This document shows, piece after piece, positions 34,713-43,479 of a DNA stretch of 64,000 nucleotides. The stretch comes from Rubrivivax sp. GTDB lineage: Bacteria > Pseudomonadota > Gammaproteobacteria > Burkholderiales > Burkholderiaceae_C. A program made the translations under genes and the position numbers. Location: positions 62,001 through 126,000 of the forward strand of contig JALHPF010000005.1 of assembly GCA_022842595.1 (NCBI GenBank). Reading direction: 5' to 3'. How positions within the stretch are numbered: position 1 is the first letter of the stretch; every line of letters starts with the position of its first letter. The notes under the pieces are model-generated. The model saw only the letters and a list, made by a program, of their open reading frames with translations, was not told the DNA's origin and searched no databases.

Positions 34713-36873
34713 CAGAAGCAGTGCCGCGGCCGACCTGCTGAAGACTTACCGCGTAGATGGAACGCCTCTCTACGTCATCGGCACGTTCGATACTGGCGTG
34801 ACGGTCTTCAGCCAGCAGATTCGTGCCTTGAATCTGGCTTGGGCCGCAGTCGAGGCCGAGCTTGTGCCGGCCTCCGCTGAATCCCCTGCGGTCGGGCGTT
34901 GCCGATGCAAGGTGGCGGTGATCGGCGCGGGCTTTGCCGGGCTTTCCGTTACTGCAGGCCTTCTCTCCAAAGGTGCGGACGCGGAAATCACAGTCTTCGA
35001 GCAGCGCGACGCACTCCTTCCCCTCCAACAGGGCAGCGACTCCAGATGGCTGCACCCTCGAATTTACGACTGGCCCAGGAAGGGTAGCCAGGCAAGCGTC
35101 GCCATGCTCCCCGTGCTCAATTGGACCGCAGCGCGTGCCTCCGACGTCGTCGTACAGGTGCTGGCGGAGTGGAAAAAGGTCCTGACCGCGTCCGACCGGA
35201 TCCGTCCGACCCTCTATTGCAATGCACGGCACTTGCAGATTCACGAGACGAGCGGGATCAGCCAACTGATGATCGAGTGGGTCGGTGAACGGCGTAGCGT
35301 TGTCGACGGTACAGCGCTGAATGAGCCCGAGATCTCAGCGATCGGCAGGTCCGACACGTTTGATCTGGTGATCTTGGCTGTCGGCTTCGGGCTTGAGCGC
35401 GATGGTGCTCTCTCCTACTGGCGGAACGAGACCATTGGCCAGCCCAGCTTGGATCAGCCTCGTCGGGCTTTCCTGGTCTCGGGCCAAGGCGATGGCGCCA
35501 TGATCGACCTCTTGCGGCTACGCATATCGCAATACCGACAGGATCGCATCCTGGACGAGTTGTTCTACGGCAGGTCGGCGCTGCTGCAATCCATCCAGGC
35601 CTTGCATCAGATATACGGGGACGATCAGCACAAGAGCGGACTATTCGCGGAGCTTGAGTCATTGGAGCGCGACACCGCAACAAGCGCCGATTTCAGGGAA
35701 GTCCGTGAGGACCTGTTCCGCCGACTCCGCAGGGACACCGATGTGATCCTGCGACTGCAAGTGAAGAAGCTGTCTCAGCTCTTCGATCCTGCTACTGCAA
35801 GGATTTCGTTCCAGAACAAGCTTCTCGTCTTTTTTCTATACAAGTGCGGCGGTTTTGTACCCTCGGCGCTCAATGAGGACAAGTTGCTCCGTCAGCATGG
35901 CATCGCTCCGGAGCGCGTTGTCCGTCGACACGGAACCCTTCGCGACGATCAGCTGAAGGAGCTTCTTTCCGAGAAGCTCTACCAAGCGATCGAGACGCGC
36001 AGGGGCAAGGCAAAGCCTGACCCGTTTTCGCAGTCGGACCAGGTGCGTTGGCCGGGTGGCTACTTCGATGTCCTCGGCAAGAGCAAGGACAGCGGCAAGG
36101 TTGGTGAACAGCAGCGTGCCCACTGGCGCAAGGAATACCTTCCTGGGCCTACCCAGCTGCTGGCGAGTGCATTCTGCAGTGCCTTGGCTGGCTTCTTGCG
36201 CTCACGCCATCCGAAGCCGGGTCGCCTGCGAGTCGCCCTTCACCGTGCGGTTGCCTTCGGAAACGAGGAGCTTCTTCAGCAGGCCTGCGACTACCAGGGA
36301 ACAGCGGACGCCAGAGGCGATAGGTCGGCTGCCGCTCGGACCTTTCCTGCAGAGAATGGAACGATCGGACTTGCATACCAATGCCGCCGCATCGTGCGGT
36401 CCGCCCGTGCCGTCAAGCCATTGAGGTTGAACGAGGCGATGAAGCCACTCAAGCTGCATGCCGCGTCAAGGCTGATGTCGAAGGAGGTCGGATTTGTCCT
36501 GGCCATTCCGCTTCTTGAGCCCGAACACGCTACTGGCTTTACGGCACCTTCCCCGGTGGCAGGTGTCATCTATGTCGACAGTCAAGCTCCTGGCTTCTTC
36601 ATCGAAGACAAGGAACTCCGAGAACTGGTCGCGATGGCTGCTGAGTTCGTCGAGGTACTTACTCGTACCGACAAGAGCCCCGTCGACCGCATTCGAAATA
36701 TCAGGCTGTCAGACCTTGGTGTTGCCGCGCGGCCGCCGGGGCGACTTCCGAAGAGCCTGGCGGGTATCCTGGATCTAGTCATGGATGTGGAGCCACCCCG
36801 TTCATCAGCGCCACTGCAGATCAACTACGACTACTCGGACTTCTATCCCGTCCAGACGGCGAGCGCAAAGTGA
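34705..36873 (+). CDS. FAD/NAD(P)-binding protein of unknown function
   Basis: A 722-residue protein starting at 34705, with AGGAGG at 34689 and an 8-bp overlap with the kinase gene. An N-terminal ~65-residue segment precedes a dinucleotide-binding motif KVAVIGAGFAGLSVTAG (residues 69-85) and FEQR at the end of the second strand. A second GD-type segment (LVILAVGFG) is at about residue 230. The C-terminal 400 residues have no motif that I recognise. It looks like a flavoenzyme in the FAD-dependent oxidoreductase superfamily. Role in the defence module is inferred only from position; translation is coupled on both sides. Confidence 0.65.
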   Translation: MADRSSAAADLLKTYRVDGTPLYVIGTFDTGVTVFSQQIRALNLAWAAVEAELVPASAESPAVGRCRCKVAVIGAGFAGLSVTAGLLSKGADAEITVFEQRDALLPLQQGSDSRWLHPRIYDWPRKGSQASVAMLPVLNWTAARASDVVVQVLAEWKKVLTASDRIRPTLYCNARHLQIHETSGISQLMIEWVGERRSVVDGTALNEPEISAIGRSDTFDLVILAVGFGLERDGALSYWRNETIGQPSLDQPRRAFLVSGQGDGAMIDLLRLRISQYRQDRILDELFYGRSALLQSIQALHQIYGDDQHKSGLFAELESLERDTATSADFREVREDLFRRLRRDTDVILRLQVKKLSQLFDPATARISFQNKLLVFFLYKCGGFVPSALNEDKLLRQHGIAPERVVRRHGTLRDDQLKELLSEKLYQAIETRRGKAKPDPFSQSDQVRWPGGYFDVLGKSKDSGKVGEQQRAHWRKEYLPGPTQLLASAFCSALAGFLRSRHPKPGRLRVALHRAVAFGNEELLQQACDYQGTADARGDRSAAARTFPAENGTIGLAYQCRRIVRSARAVKPLRLNEAMKPLKLHAASRLMSKEVGFVLAIPLLEPEHATGFTAPSPVAGVIYVDSQAPGFFIEDKELRELVAMAAEFVEVLTRTDKSPVDRIRNIRLSDLGVAARPPGRLPKSLAGILDLVMDVEPPRSSAPLQINYDYSDFYPVQTASAK

Positions 36874-37136
36874 AGACCCATACCCTCAGAAGCTGGCCTC
36901 AGTTCTTCGAACCGATCGTCACCGGCAATCGCACTCATGAACTTCGACGGAATGATCGCGACTTCAAGGTCGGAGACACGCTGGAGTTGCATGAGTTCGA
37001 GCCAAGTACTGCCACTTACACAGGGCGGACATGCCGTGTGTCAATCACGTCCATGACGTCTGCGGAGGAGCCGTGTGCCGTCTCTGCCGAGGCGCTCAAT
37101 CCGGCGTTCTGCATTTTGAGCGTGCGGCTTGCCTGA
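36870..37136 (+). CDS. DUF3850 (ASCH/PUA-like) small protein
   Basis: An 88-residue protein beginning at a GTG that overlaps the previous stop (GTGA). The sequence HTLRSWPQFFEPIVTGNRTHELRRNDRDFKVGDTLEL follows the DUF3850 pattern, a PUA-like beta barrel that can bind RNA or modified nucleotides. The positions of the WP..F.....G....E.R.NDR..KVGD core are complete. It ends the three-gene cassette with the kinase and flavoprotein. Confidence 0.8.
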   Translation: MKTHTLRSWPQFFEPIVTGNRTHELRRNDRDFKVGDTLELHEFEPSTATYTGRTCRVSITSMTSAEEPCAVSAEALNPAFCILSVRLA

Positions 37137-37262
37137 ATGCTGAACGGGAAAGGATGTCGTGACGAACGGCGGCGCTCCACCCGAGCGCTCGACCCCTTGG
37201 TTTTGCAAGCAAGGAAGCTAAACCGATTGAGGGGCGCTACCTGACGAGTGACGGGGACAAGA

Positions 37263-40200
37263 ATGGCGTCTGATCTACCCGCAGCGCTCAAGGCTTACGT
37301 CGAGCTCCACAACCAGGGGCTGCTGAATGCCTACGCGGCGCACAAGTCCCTGATCCGCGAGCATCACGGGATCGAGCAGACGGTGATGGCCGGCGGCTAC
37401 GGCTACCGCCAGATCCTCGAGCTGGTCCAGAACGGAGCCGATGCGATCCTGGAGGCGCACGAGTCCGGCCTTGCCGCACGGTCCCGCAGCCGCGTCCAGG
37501 TGCTGCTCAGAGGCAGTCGCCTCTACGTTGCCAACACCGGAGCCCCGCTGAGCCATGACGGTGTCGGCGCGCTGCTGAGCTCGCATTCCTCGCCGAAGCG
37601 CGGCAACCAGATCGGCCGATTCGGGCTCGGCTTCAAGTCGCTGCTGGCGCTCGGCGGCACGATCGACCTGTTCACCCGGAACTCAGGCGCAATCCGCCTT
37701 GATCCGCCTCGCTGCCGACGGATGCTCAGCGAGAGGTTCGAGGTGGCGAACGCACCTGGCCTCAGGCTGGCCTGGCCGCTGGAGGACAGCGAGCGCCTCG
37801 ACGACCGTGAACTGATGGGCCTCGGGTGGGCGGAGACGGTAGTGCGCGTCGGCGTCGGATCCGAGGAGACCCTGGAGCACCTGAAGCAGGAGATCCGATC
37901 GTTTCCTGCAGAGTTCCTGCTTTTCTTCCCCGTGCCCGTCGAACTGGTGCTGGACGAGGGCGACCAGCCTGCACGCGAACTCGGTGTCCAGGTAGACGGG
38001 GAGAGGCTGGTTCTGCAGGACGGCAAGGAGACCTCGCGCTGGCTCGTGGCGCGACGCGAGGTCCGGGTCGCCGACCCCAAGGCATTGGCGGATGCGACTC
38101 ACATCCACGCGCGGGATTCGGTCCCCGTGACGTGGGCCGTGCCGGTCGAAGGGCGACGCGAGGAGGCAGGCCGGTTCTGGGCCTTCTTCCCGACGCATAC
38201 GCCGACGTTCATGCGCGGCATCCTCAATGCGCCCTGGAAGCTGAACAGCGACCGCAACGCCATCATCGGCGGCGAATGGAACCGCGCGCTCATGTCCGAG
38301 GTTGCAGCGCTCGTGGCCGAGACGATGCCGTCGCTTCGCACGGACGACGATCCCGCACTGCCGCTGGACGCGTTTCCGCGACAGCTCGATCGCCGCGACG
38401 ACGATGCAGCCCCTCTGGTGGAGGCGCTCTGGAAGGCGATCGAGACGGCACCTGTCATCCCTGATGCCACGGGAACACTCCGTGAAGCCGCCATGCTATT
38501 GAGGCATCCACGCGAGAGTGAGGAATTGGCGAGGCAGTGGCAGGCACTGGCAGCCTCAAGTACCGCGGCCGGTCTCGTGCACCCAAAGTGTCACGATCGT
38601 CTGCGTTCCGCGAGGCTCGATGCCCTTGCGCGCCGGCTTGCCGAGCGAGTCGAGGAGCAGGGTACGAAGAACCTCAGGCGATGCAGCGTCGAGTCGTGGT
38701 TTGCCGTCGTTGCCTCTTCCGATGCAGCACGCGCCATCGAAGTCCTCGGACTGGCGAAGGCATTCGCCGAGGATTGCAAGCCCGTCGAGTGGGCGGGCGT
38801 ACGGGACGGCCTGCAGATCATTCCTGACACCGGCGGGGCCTTGAAGTCGCCGCCGCAGGTCATGCTGGCCCCGGAGGGCACCCGGGTGGCGGGCCTGTCT
38901 GTGGTCGACGCCAGGCTTCAGGCCGATGACACGGCCCGTTCGATCTTGACCGCGGTGCTCGGGGTGCGACCGCTTGGCGATCAGATCTGGGATGAGCTTC
39001 TCGGAGAACGGCTGTACGCGGTTCCGCCCCAGCCGCCAGCGGCGGCGGACAACGGCTGGCGGAGGTTCTGGGAGACTTTGAGGGAGGCACCGGCTGGAGT
39101 CCGCGCCGGCTTCATCCTGGCGCACAGGGTTCACATCCACGTAAGGCGTGCAGACGGGTCATGGACAAGGCCGGCGGACGTGTTGCTGCCCGGCGGGATC
39201 GTTGCGCCTGACGATCAGTCGGCCAGCAGGCTGATGCTCGCGGACCTGGGTACGCATGCCCTGGACTTGGACGCGCTTGCAAGATTGGGGGTGAGACCGG
39301 TGCCGGAGGGCAGCATTGGCCCCGGGAGCTACGAGACCGTGCGATCTGTGGTCCTTGATGACTGGCTGGAACACTGCCGAGGCCTGTACAAGAGCACGCA
39401 CTCGAACTCCGCGTCATGGAACTATCTCGAGCCACGCTTCATGGCCATGCCGGCCGGTTTCCCACTGCTTCCGAAACTGGATGGCGTCGCGAACGCGAGG
39501 CTGAGCAGGCACTACCTCGAACGTCTGGCGAAGGGCGAGTTCCGGGCGCGTATCAAGGTCGGGCACTGCACGATGAGCGTCTACCCGGAGATCGAGGTAG
39601 CACATCCGCTCGAGTGGCTCCTGCTGCGCCATGGCTGTTTCGAAATTGGCGGGCACGTGGTGCGCCTCTCCGCGATTGCCGACCGCCGCAACAGTTCAGT
39701 CTGGCTCGAGTTGCCTGGGTGGAGCGACGCCATGCAGCCAGTCATCGAGACGCTGGGAGCCGCACTTCCGGCAGTGCCCTCCACAGCGGCGGAGCGCCGG
39801 ACGCTGTGGCTCGCGCTGATCGACACGCTTGCAAGTCCTGAGTCGATTGCCGATCCATCCCTTTCGCGGATATGGAGCGACGCGGCAGCCGACGCTGTCG
39901 TGCCCTCGGCCCTGCCCGGCAGCAGCGGCCGAGTGCGTCTAGCTGAGGTCTTCGTGACGACTTCCGTCGACCTTGCACGGCGTATGCGGCTGACGGGCCA
40001 GACCGTGGTGACGCTGGAAGAGAACACGCTGGAGATCTGGCTGAAACAAGGTGCCCGGAATCTTGCCGAGTTCGTAAGGCCGGAGTGGACTGAGGCAACT
40101 GGACCAGTTTCCCCGCTCTCTTCCCTTTTGCCTGAACTCGCAGAGGCGTTCGACCCGGCTCAGGCCAGCGCAGCGCGCGGTCTGGCGGTTTCGGGACTTC

Positions 40201-42008
40201 GTTTGAGGCTGGCGGATGACGCGGAGCTGATTCCCTGCCTCATATGGAACGAGACCCTGCTTCTCGATCTGGAGCAGCTGAGTGCAATGTCCCGCTCCGA
40301 CCGGCTGCGGGTGATGCTGGACGAAGCGTCTGCTGCGGGACTGCTGCGCATGTCCACGTTGGAGGCAATGGACCTGCTCGCCAATCGGCGGGTGGACGAG
40401 CTCAGGGGCGCGGTGCGAAGTGCGGCCACGCTCCCTGAGCGGCTTCTGCTGGCCTTGGGAGGTCGGCGCGAGCCGCTAATCGCCGCGCTGGGCGCCGCAG
40501 GGCAGCTCGAAGTCGTCCAGGCCTGTGGTGAGAGGCAGCTTGCCGAGCTCGTGCTTGCACACCTTGGGCCGGCGGTCCTCGTCTCGCTGCGGGACGATCT
40601 CGACTCCGAGGGGCTGCGCCCGCCCTCGCGGTGGAGCGGTCAGGAAGCAAGGGCCTTCGTGGCAGCGATTGGCTTCCCTGACAGCTTCGCAAGTTCGCCT
40701 GAGGCGAGGCGGGACGCGGAAGAGATGATCGCGGGACCCATCGAACTGCCTCCGCTGCATGACTTCCAGTGCGAGGTGCTCGAGGGAGTGAAGTCGCTTC
40801 TCGAATCGGGAAACGGGCGAAGACGTGCGGTCGTGAGCCTTCCGACCGGGGGCGGCAAGACCCGCGTGACCGTGGAAGCCGCGGTGCACCTGGTGCTCGC
40901 GCCAGAGGGGAGCCGGCGAAGCGTGATCTGGGTGGCGCAGACGGACGAACTTTGCGAGCAGGCCGTACAGGCCTTTCGCCAAGTCTGGCTCAACGTCGGC
41001 GCGGCGAGGACCGGGCTGCGCATCGTTCGGCTCTGGGGCGGCAATCCGACCCCTGCGCCTCAGGATCCGGCCAAGCCTGTCGCGATCGTCGCCTCGATCC
41101 AGACGCTCAACGCGCGGTTCTCCGCCCAGGAGCTGGCATGGCTGAGAAGACCCGGCTTGGTCGTCGTCGACGAGTGCCATCACGCAATCACGCCAAGCTA
41201 CACGAACCTGCTCCGCTGGCTAGACGCAGAGGCGCCCCGGCCAGGAGCTCCGGCAAGGGAAGAGCCGCTGATCATCGGCCTGAGCGCCACGCCGTTCCGG
41301 ACCGACGACGACGAGTCGAGCCGGCTCGCCCGGCGATTCGACGGTCGATGGCTTCCGCATGATCAGGAGGCGCTCTATCAGCGGCTTCGCGCGCAGGGGG
41401 TCCTTGCAGAACCCGTCTACGAAGGACTGCAATCGGGCACCGCGCTTTTGCCGGACGAGGCAGACCGCCTCGCGCGCCTGCCGGTCCCGTGGGAGGGTCT
41501 CGACTTCGAGAACCTGCTCGAGGCCATCAACCAGCGCCTTGCAGGTGACGCGAAGCGCAACGAAAGGCTTGTGCAGTACCTGCAGGGTTGCGACGAGCGG
41601 TCTATCCTCTTCTTCGCCAACTCGGTGTCGCATGCGCACGAGATGGCGGTCCGGCTCAACTTGGCGGGAGTGCCCGCGGCGGCTGTCAGCGGTGCAAGTC
41701 CGAGTGCCGCGAGGCGGGACTTCCTGGGCCGGTTCCAGCAAGGCGCCGTGCGCGTGTTGTGCAACCATAGCGTCCTGACGACCGGCTTCGACGCACCCAG
41801 GACGGACATGGTGCTCATCGCGCGGCAGGTCTTCAGTCCCGTGCACTACATGCAGATGGTCGGCCGCGGCCTGCGCGGCGAAGCGAACGGCGGCACCGCA
41901 CGGTGTCGCGTGGTCACCGTACTGGACAACCTGGGGCGATTCCAGGACCGACACCCGTACCATTACTGCAGGCGGTACTTCGAGGCGCAGTTGTCCGAGA
42001 CGGGCTGA
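37263..42008 (+). CDS. HATPase-DEAD/DEAH helicase fusion (sacsin-like N-terminus)
   Basis: A very large 1581-residue protein. The N-terminal GHKL ATPase has QILELVQNGADAI (about residues 50-62), NTGAPLS, and GRFGLGFKSLLALG (about 116-129), as in sacsin/Hsp90-like proteins. Residues ~300-1150 have no recognised motif. The C-terminal SF2 helicase shows Walker A SLPTGGGKTRV (about 1192), DECHH (about 1302), SATPFRTDDDES (about 1341) and MVGRGLRGE (about 1531). It follows the DUF3850 gene after 126 bp and is 9 bp from vsr. GHKL-helicase fusions are known in defence islands, but I cannot assign it to a named system. Confidence 0.85.
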   Translation: MASDLPAALKAYVELHNQGLLNAYAAHKSLIREHHGIEQTVMAGGYGYRQILELVQNGADAILEAHESGLAARSRSRVQVLLRGSRLYVANTGAPLSHDGVGALLSSHSSPKRGNQIGRFGLGFKSLLALGGTIDLFTRNSGAIRLDPPRCRRMLSERFEVANAPGLRLAWPLEDSERLDDRELMGLGWAETVVRVGVGSEETLEHLKQEIRSFPAEFLLFFPVPVELVLDEGDQPARELGVQVDGERLVLQDGKETSRWLVARREVRVADPKALADATHIHARDSVPVTWAVPVEGRREEAGRFWAFFPTHTPTFMRGILNAPWKLNSDRNAIIGGEWNRALMSEVAALVAETMPSLRTDDDPALPLDAFPRQLDRRDDDAAPLVEALWKAIETAPVIPDATGTLREAAMLLRHPRESEELARQWQALAASSTAAGLVHPKCHDRLRSARLDALARRLAERVEEQGTKNLRRCSVESWFAVVASSDAARAIEVLGLAKAFAEDCKPVEWAGVRDGLQIIPDTGGALKSPPQVMLAPEGTRVAGLSVVDARLQADDTARSILTAVLGVRPLGDQIWDELLGERLYAVPPQPPAAADNGWRRFWETLREAPAGVRAGFILAHRVHIHVRRADGSWTRPADVLLPGGIVAPDDQSASRLMLADLGTHALDLDALARLGVRPVPEGSIGPGSYETVRSVVLDDWLEHCRGLYKSTHSNSASWNYLEPRFMAMPAGFPLLPKLDGVANARLSRHYLERLAKGEFRARIKVGHCTMSVYPEIEVAHPLEWLLLRHGCFEIGGHVVRLSAIADRRNSSVWLELPGWSDAMQPVIETLGAALPAVPSTAAERRTLWLALIDTLASPESIADPSLSRIWSDAAADAVVPSALPGSSGRVRLAEVFVTTSVDLARRMRLTGQTVVTLEENTLEIWLKQGARNLAEFVRPEWTEATGPVSPLSSLLPELAEAFDPAQASAARGLAVSGLRLRLADDAELIPCLIWNETLLLDLEQLSAMSRSDRLRVMLDEASAAGLLRMSTLEAMDLLANRRVDELRGAVRSAATLPERLLLALGGRREPLIAALGAAGQLEVVQACGERQLAELVLAHLGPAVLVSLRDDLDSEGLRPPSRWSGQEARAFVAAIGFPDSFASSPEARRDAEEMIAGPIELPPLHDFQCEVLEGVKSLLESGNGRRRAVVSLPTGGGKTRVTVEAAVHLVLAPEGSRRSVIWVAQTDELCEQAVQAFRQVWLNVGAARTGLRIVRLWGGNPTPAPQDPAKPVAIVASIQTLNARFSAQELAWLRRPGLVVVDECHHAITPSYTNLLRWLDAEAPRPGAPAREEPLIIGLSATPFRTDDDESSRLARRFDGRWLPHDQEALYQRLRAQGVLAEPVYEGLQSGTALLPDEADRLARLPVPWEGLDFENLLEAINQRLAGDAKRNERLVQYLQGCDERSILFFANSVSHAHEMAVRLNLAGVPAAAVSGASPSAARRDFLGRFQQGAVRVLCNHSVLTTGFDAPRTDMVLIARQVFSPVHYMQMVGRGLRGEANGGTARCRVVTVLDNLGRFQDRHPYHYCRRYFEAQLSETG

Positions 42009-42017
42009 GACACGAGC

Positions 42018-42440
42018 ATGGCGGACATCGTCGACACAGCGACACGCTCCCGGATGATGAGGTCCATCCGCGGGCGGGACACGGCGCCTGAGCGCATCGT
42101 GCGAAGGTACCTTCATGGAGCAGGGCTCCGGTTCCGCCTGGGCGGGGCCGGCCTTCCTGGGCGCCCCGATATCGTGCTGCCGCGGCATCGCGTGGCACTG
42201 TTTGTCCACGGCTGCTTCTGGCATAGACATGAGGGGTGTCGGTTCACCACGACACCGGAAGCCAATGCCGACTTCTGGAGGACGAAGTTCGCGCGCAACG
42301 TAACGCGCGACGCTTTGAACGAGAACAGGCTGGAGTCCCTGGGCTGGCACTGGTTGGTCATATGGGAGTGCGAGACGTCCGACGTCTGCGCACTTGACAA
42401 GCTCGTGTGGAAAGTGCTCTCGATGCCAACAGTCTGTTGA
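42018..42440 (+). CDS. vsr: Very short patch repair endonuclease
   Basis: A 140-residue Vsr. The family core TRSRMMRSIRGRDTAPER, the catalytic region GRPDIVLPRHRVALFVHGCF with the Asp, and the zinc/His motif WHRHEGCR are present. Vsr nicks at T:G mismatches that arise by deamination of 5-methylcytosine, and its gene normally sits beside a C5 methylase. Here it lies 9 bp after the helicase fusion and about 23 kb from the only C5 methylase in the island (17642), so it closes the module. Confidence 0.93.
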   Translation: MADIVDTATRSRMMRSIRGRDTAPERIVRRYLHGAGLRFRLGGAGLPGRPDIVLPRHRVALFVHGCFWHRHEGCRFTTTPEANADFWRTKFARNVTRDALNENRLESLGWHWLVIWECETSDVCALDKLVWKVLSMPTVC

Positions 42441-42660
42441 GGCAGGGAGATGGCGCGCCACCTTCGACTTCCCGGACATCGCCAAGGGTCTGGACATGGC
42501 CTAGGTCAAGGAAAACGTTCGGAAGTTCCTGAAGGCAAACGAGGAACATCTGTCACGGCTGCGCCTGCTTCGCAGACTGGCACTCGAGTCGATCGACCAA
42601 GTGGCGCGAGCCTCGAATCATCGGGCGATTTCGCGCACTGTCACAACCTGCAGCGCAAGT
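42441..42660 (+). pseudogene. Degenerate reading frame after vsr
   Basis: From about 42451 a frame reads WRATFDFPDIAKGLDMA, an in-frame TAG, then VKENVRKFLKANEEHL. This is protein-like on both sides of the stop and lacks a start. It may be the relic of a gene that was cut when the adjacent integrase was truncated. No family assignment. Confidence 0.3.
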
Positions 42661-42714
42661 CTCGGGGCACCGGAAGTCAGCCAGCCGCCCTGCTGTGAAA
42701 TGCACATTTGTCAT
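42661..42714 (-). pseudogene. Truncated integrase 5' end
   Basis: Reading from an ATG at 42714 on the minus strand gives MTNVHFTAGRLADFRCPE, which matches the first 18 residues of the intact island integrase (MAKVNFTAGRLAEFTCPE) at 12 of 18 positions. Similarity stops abruptly after that. An arm-site-like repeat pair lies 36 bp upstream, as at the intact gene. It marks the former right end of an earlier element. Confidence 0.7.
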
Positions 42715-42749
42715 CAGCACAGCCTCGAAGTTGCTCGCCTGCCAACTCA

Positions 42750-42768
42750 TGTAAACGGCCGTGTAGGC
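42750..42768 (+). repeat. Degenerate arm-type repeat pair beside the integrase relic
   Basis: TGTAAAC (42750) and TGTAGGC (42762) are spaced 12 bp start to start, the same spacing as the TGTAAGCA pairs at both island ends, and lie 36 bp upstream of the relic integrase start (35 bp at the intact integrase). Confidence 0.5.
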
Positions 42769-42888
42769 GGCGCAGTCCGACGGCTGCGGCCGTGGCAGCC
42801 AAAGGCTGGTGCGTTGGGTCTTTGTGGCACCCCGACTCTCGGGCCGTGACAATGGTTGCCAGTCCCAGCACACCCGGACCACACGACC

Positions 42889-43332
42889 ATGCCCCGCTTC
42901 ACATTGATTCCGGAAGCCCATCTGCTGTTGGTCAGCGAGGGCTGCATCCTGTTGCTGCGCCGGCAGAACACTGGCTACGAAGATGGCAACCACAGCGTCG
43001 TGGCTGGCCATGTGGACGGTGGCGAGACAGCACGCCAAGCCATGGCCCGCGAAGCCGAGGAAGAAGCCGGCCTGCGCATCGCGCCCGCCGACCTGCAGCT
43101 GGCGCATGTGATGCACCGCCGCAGCGACGTCGAGCGCGTGTTCTTCTTCTTCAGCGCCGCGCGCTGGGCCGGTGAGCCGGTGAACCGCGAGCCGCAGAAG
43201 TGCAGCGAACTCGCCTGGTACTCACTGCAGACCCTGCCCGCCAACACCGTGGCCTACGTGCGCCAGGCCATCGACGCCGTGGCGTGTGGCCAGACCAATT
43301 CGGAATTCGGCTGGCCCGATGCGCCACCATGA
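42889..43332 (+). CDS. NUDIX hydrolase
   Basis: A 147-residue NUDIX hydrolase with a complete Nudix box (GHVDGGETARQAMAREAEEE then AGL, about residues 44-66). It cleaves nucleoside diphosphates linked to another moiety, for example ADP-ribose or oxidised nucleotides; the substrate cannot be read from the box. The start at 42889 (MPRFTLIPEAHLLL) is conventional for the family. About 150 bp separates it from the TIR-domain gene downstream on the same strand. GC content rises again relative to the preceding 200 bp. Confidence 0.88.
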   Translation: MPRFTLIPEAHLLLVSEGCILLLRRQNTGYEDGNHSVVAGHVDGGETARQAMAREAEEEAGLRIAPADLQLAHVMHRRSDVERVFFFFSAARWAGEPVNREPQKCSELAWYSLQTLPANTVAYVRQAIDAVACGQTNSEFGWPDAPP

Positions 43333-43479
43333 GAACTGCCACCGATACCGAGGACGCCTCAATGCAGCAGAACCTCAGCAGACGGCGCGTTGGCAGAGCG
43401 CTGGTCGAACTGGCCTGTCAGCGCTCTGACGGCGAGCGTTCGCCGAAGAATTGTTGTTCCTCGACCACGGGAAGACGCG

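Noticed and set aside
17642..42440. A DrmC-like phospholipase-D gene expected for a canonical DISARM locus
   Set aside because: No HxK-type (HKD) motif was seen in any gene of the block, so the locus is not called canonical DISARM class 1 or 2.
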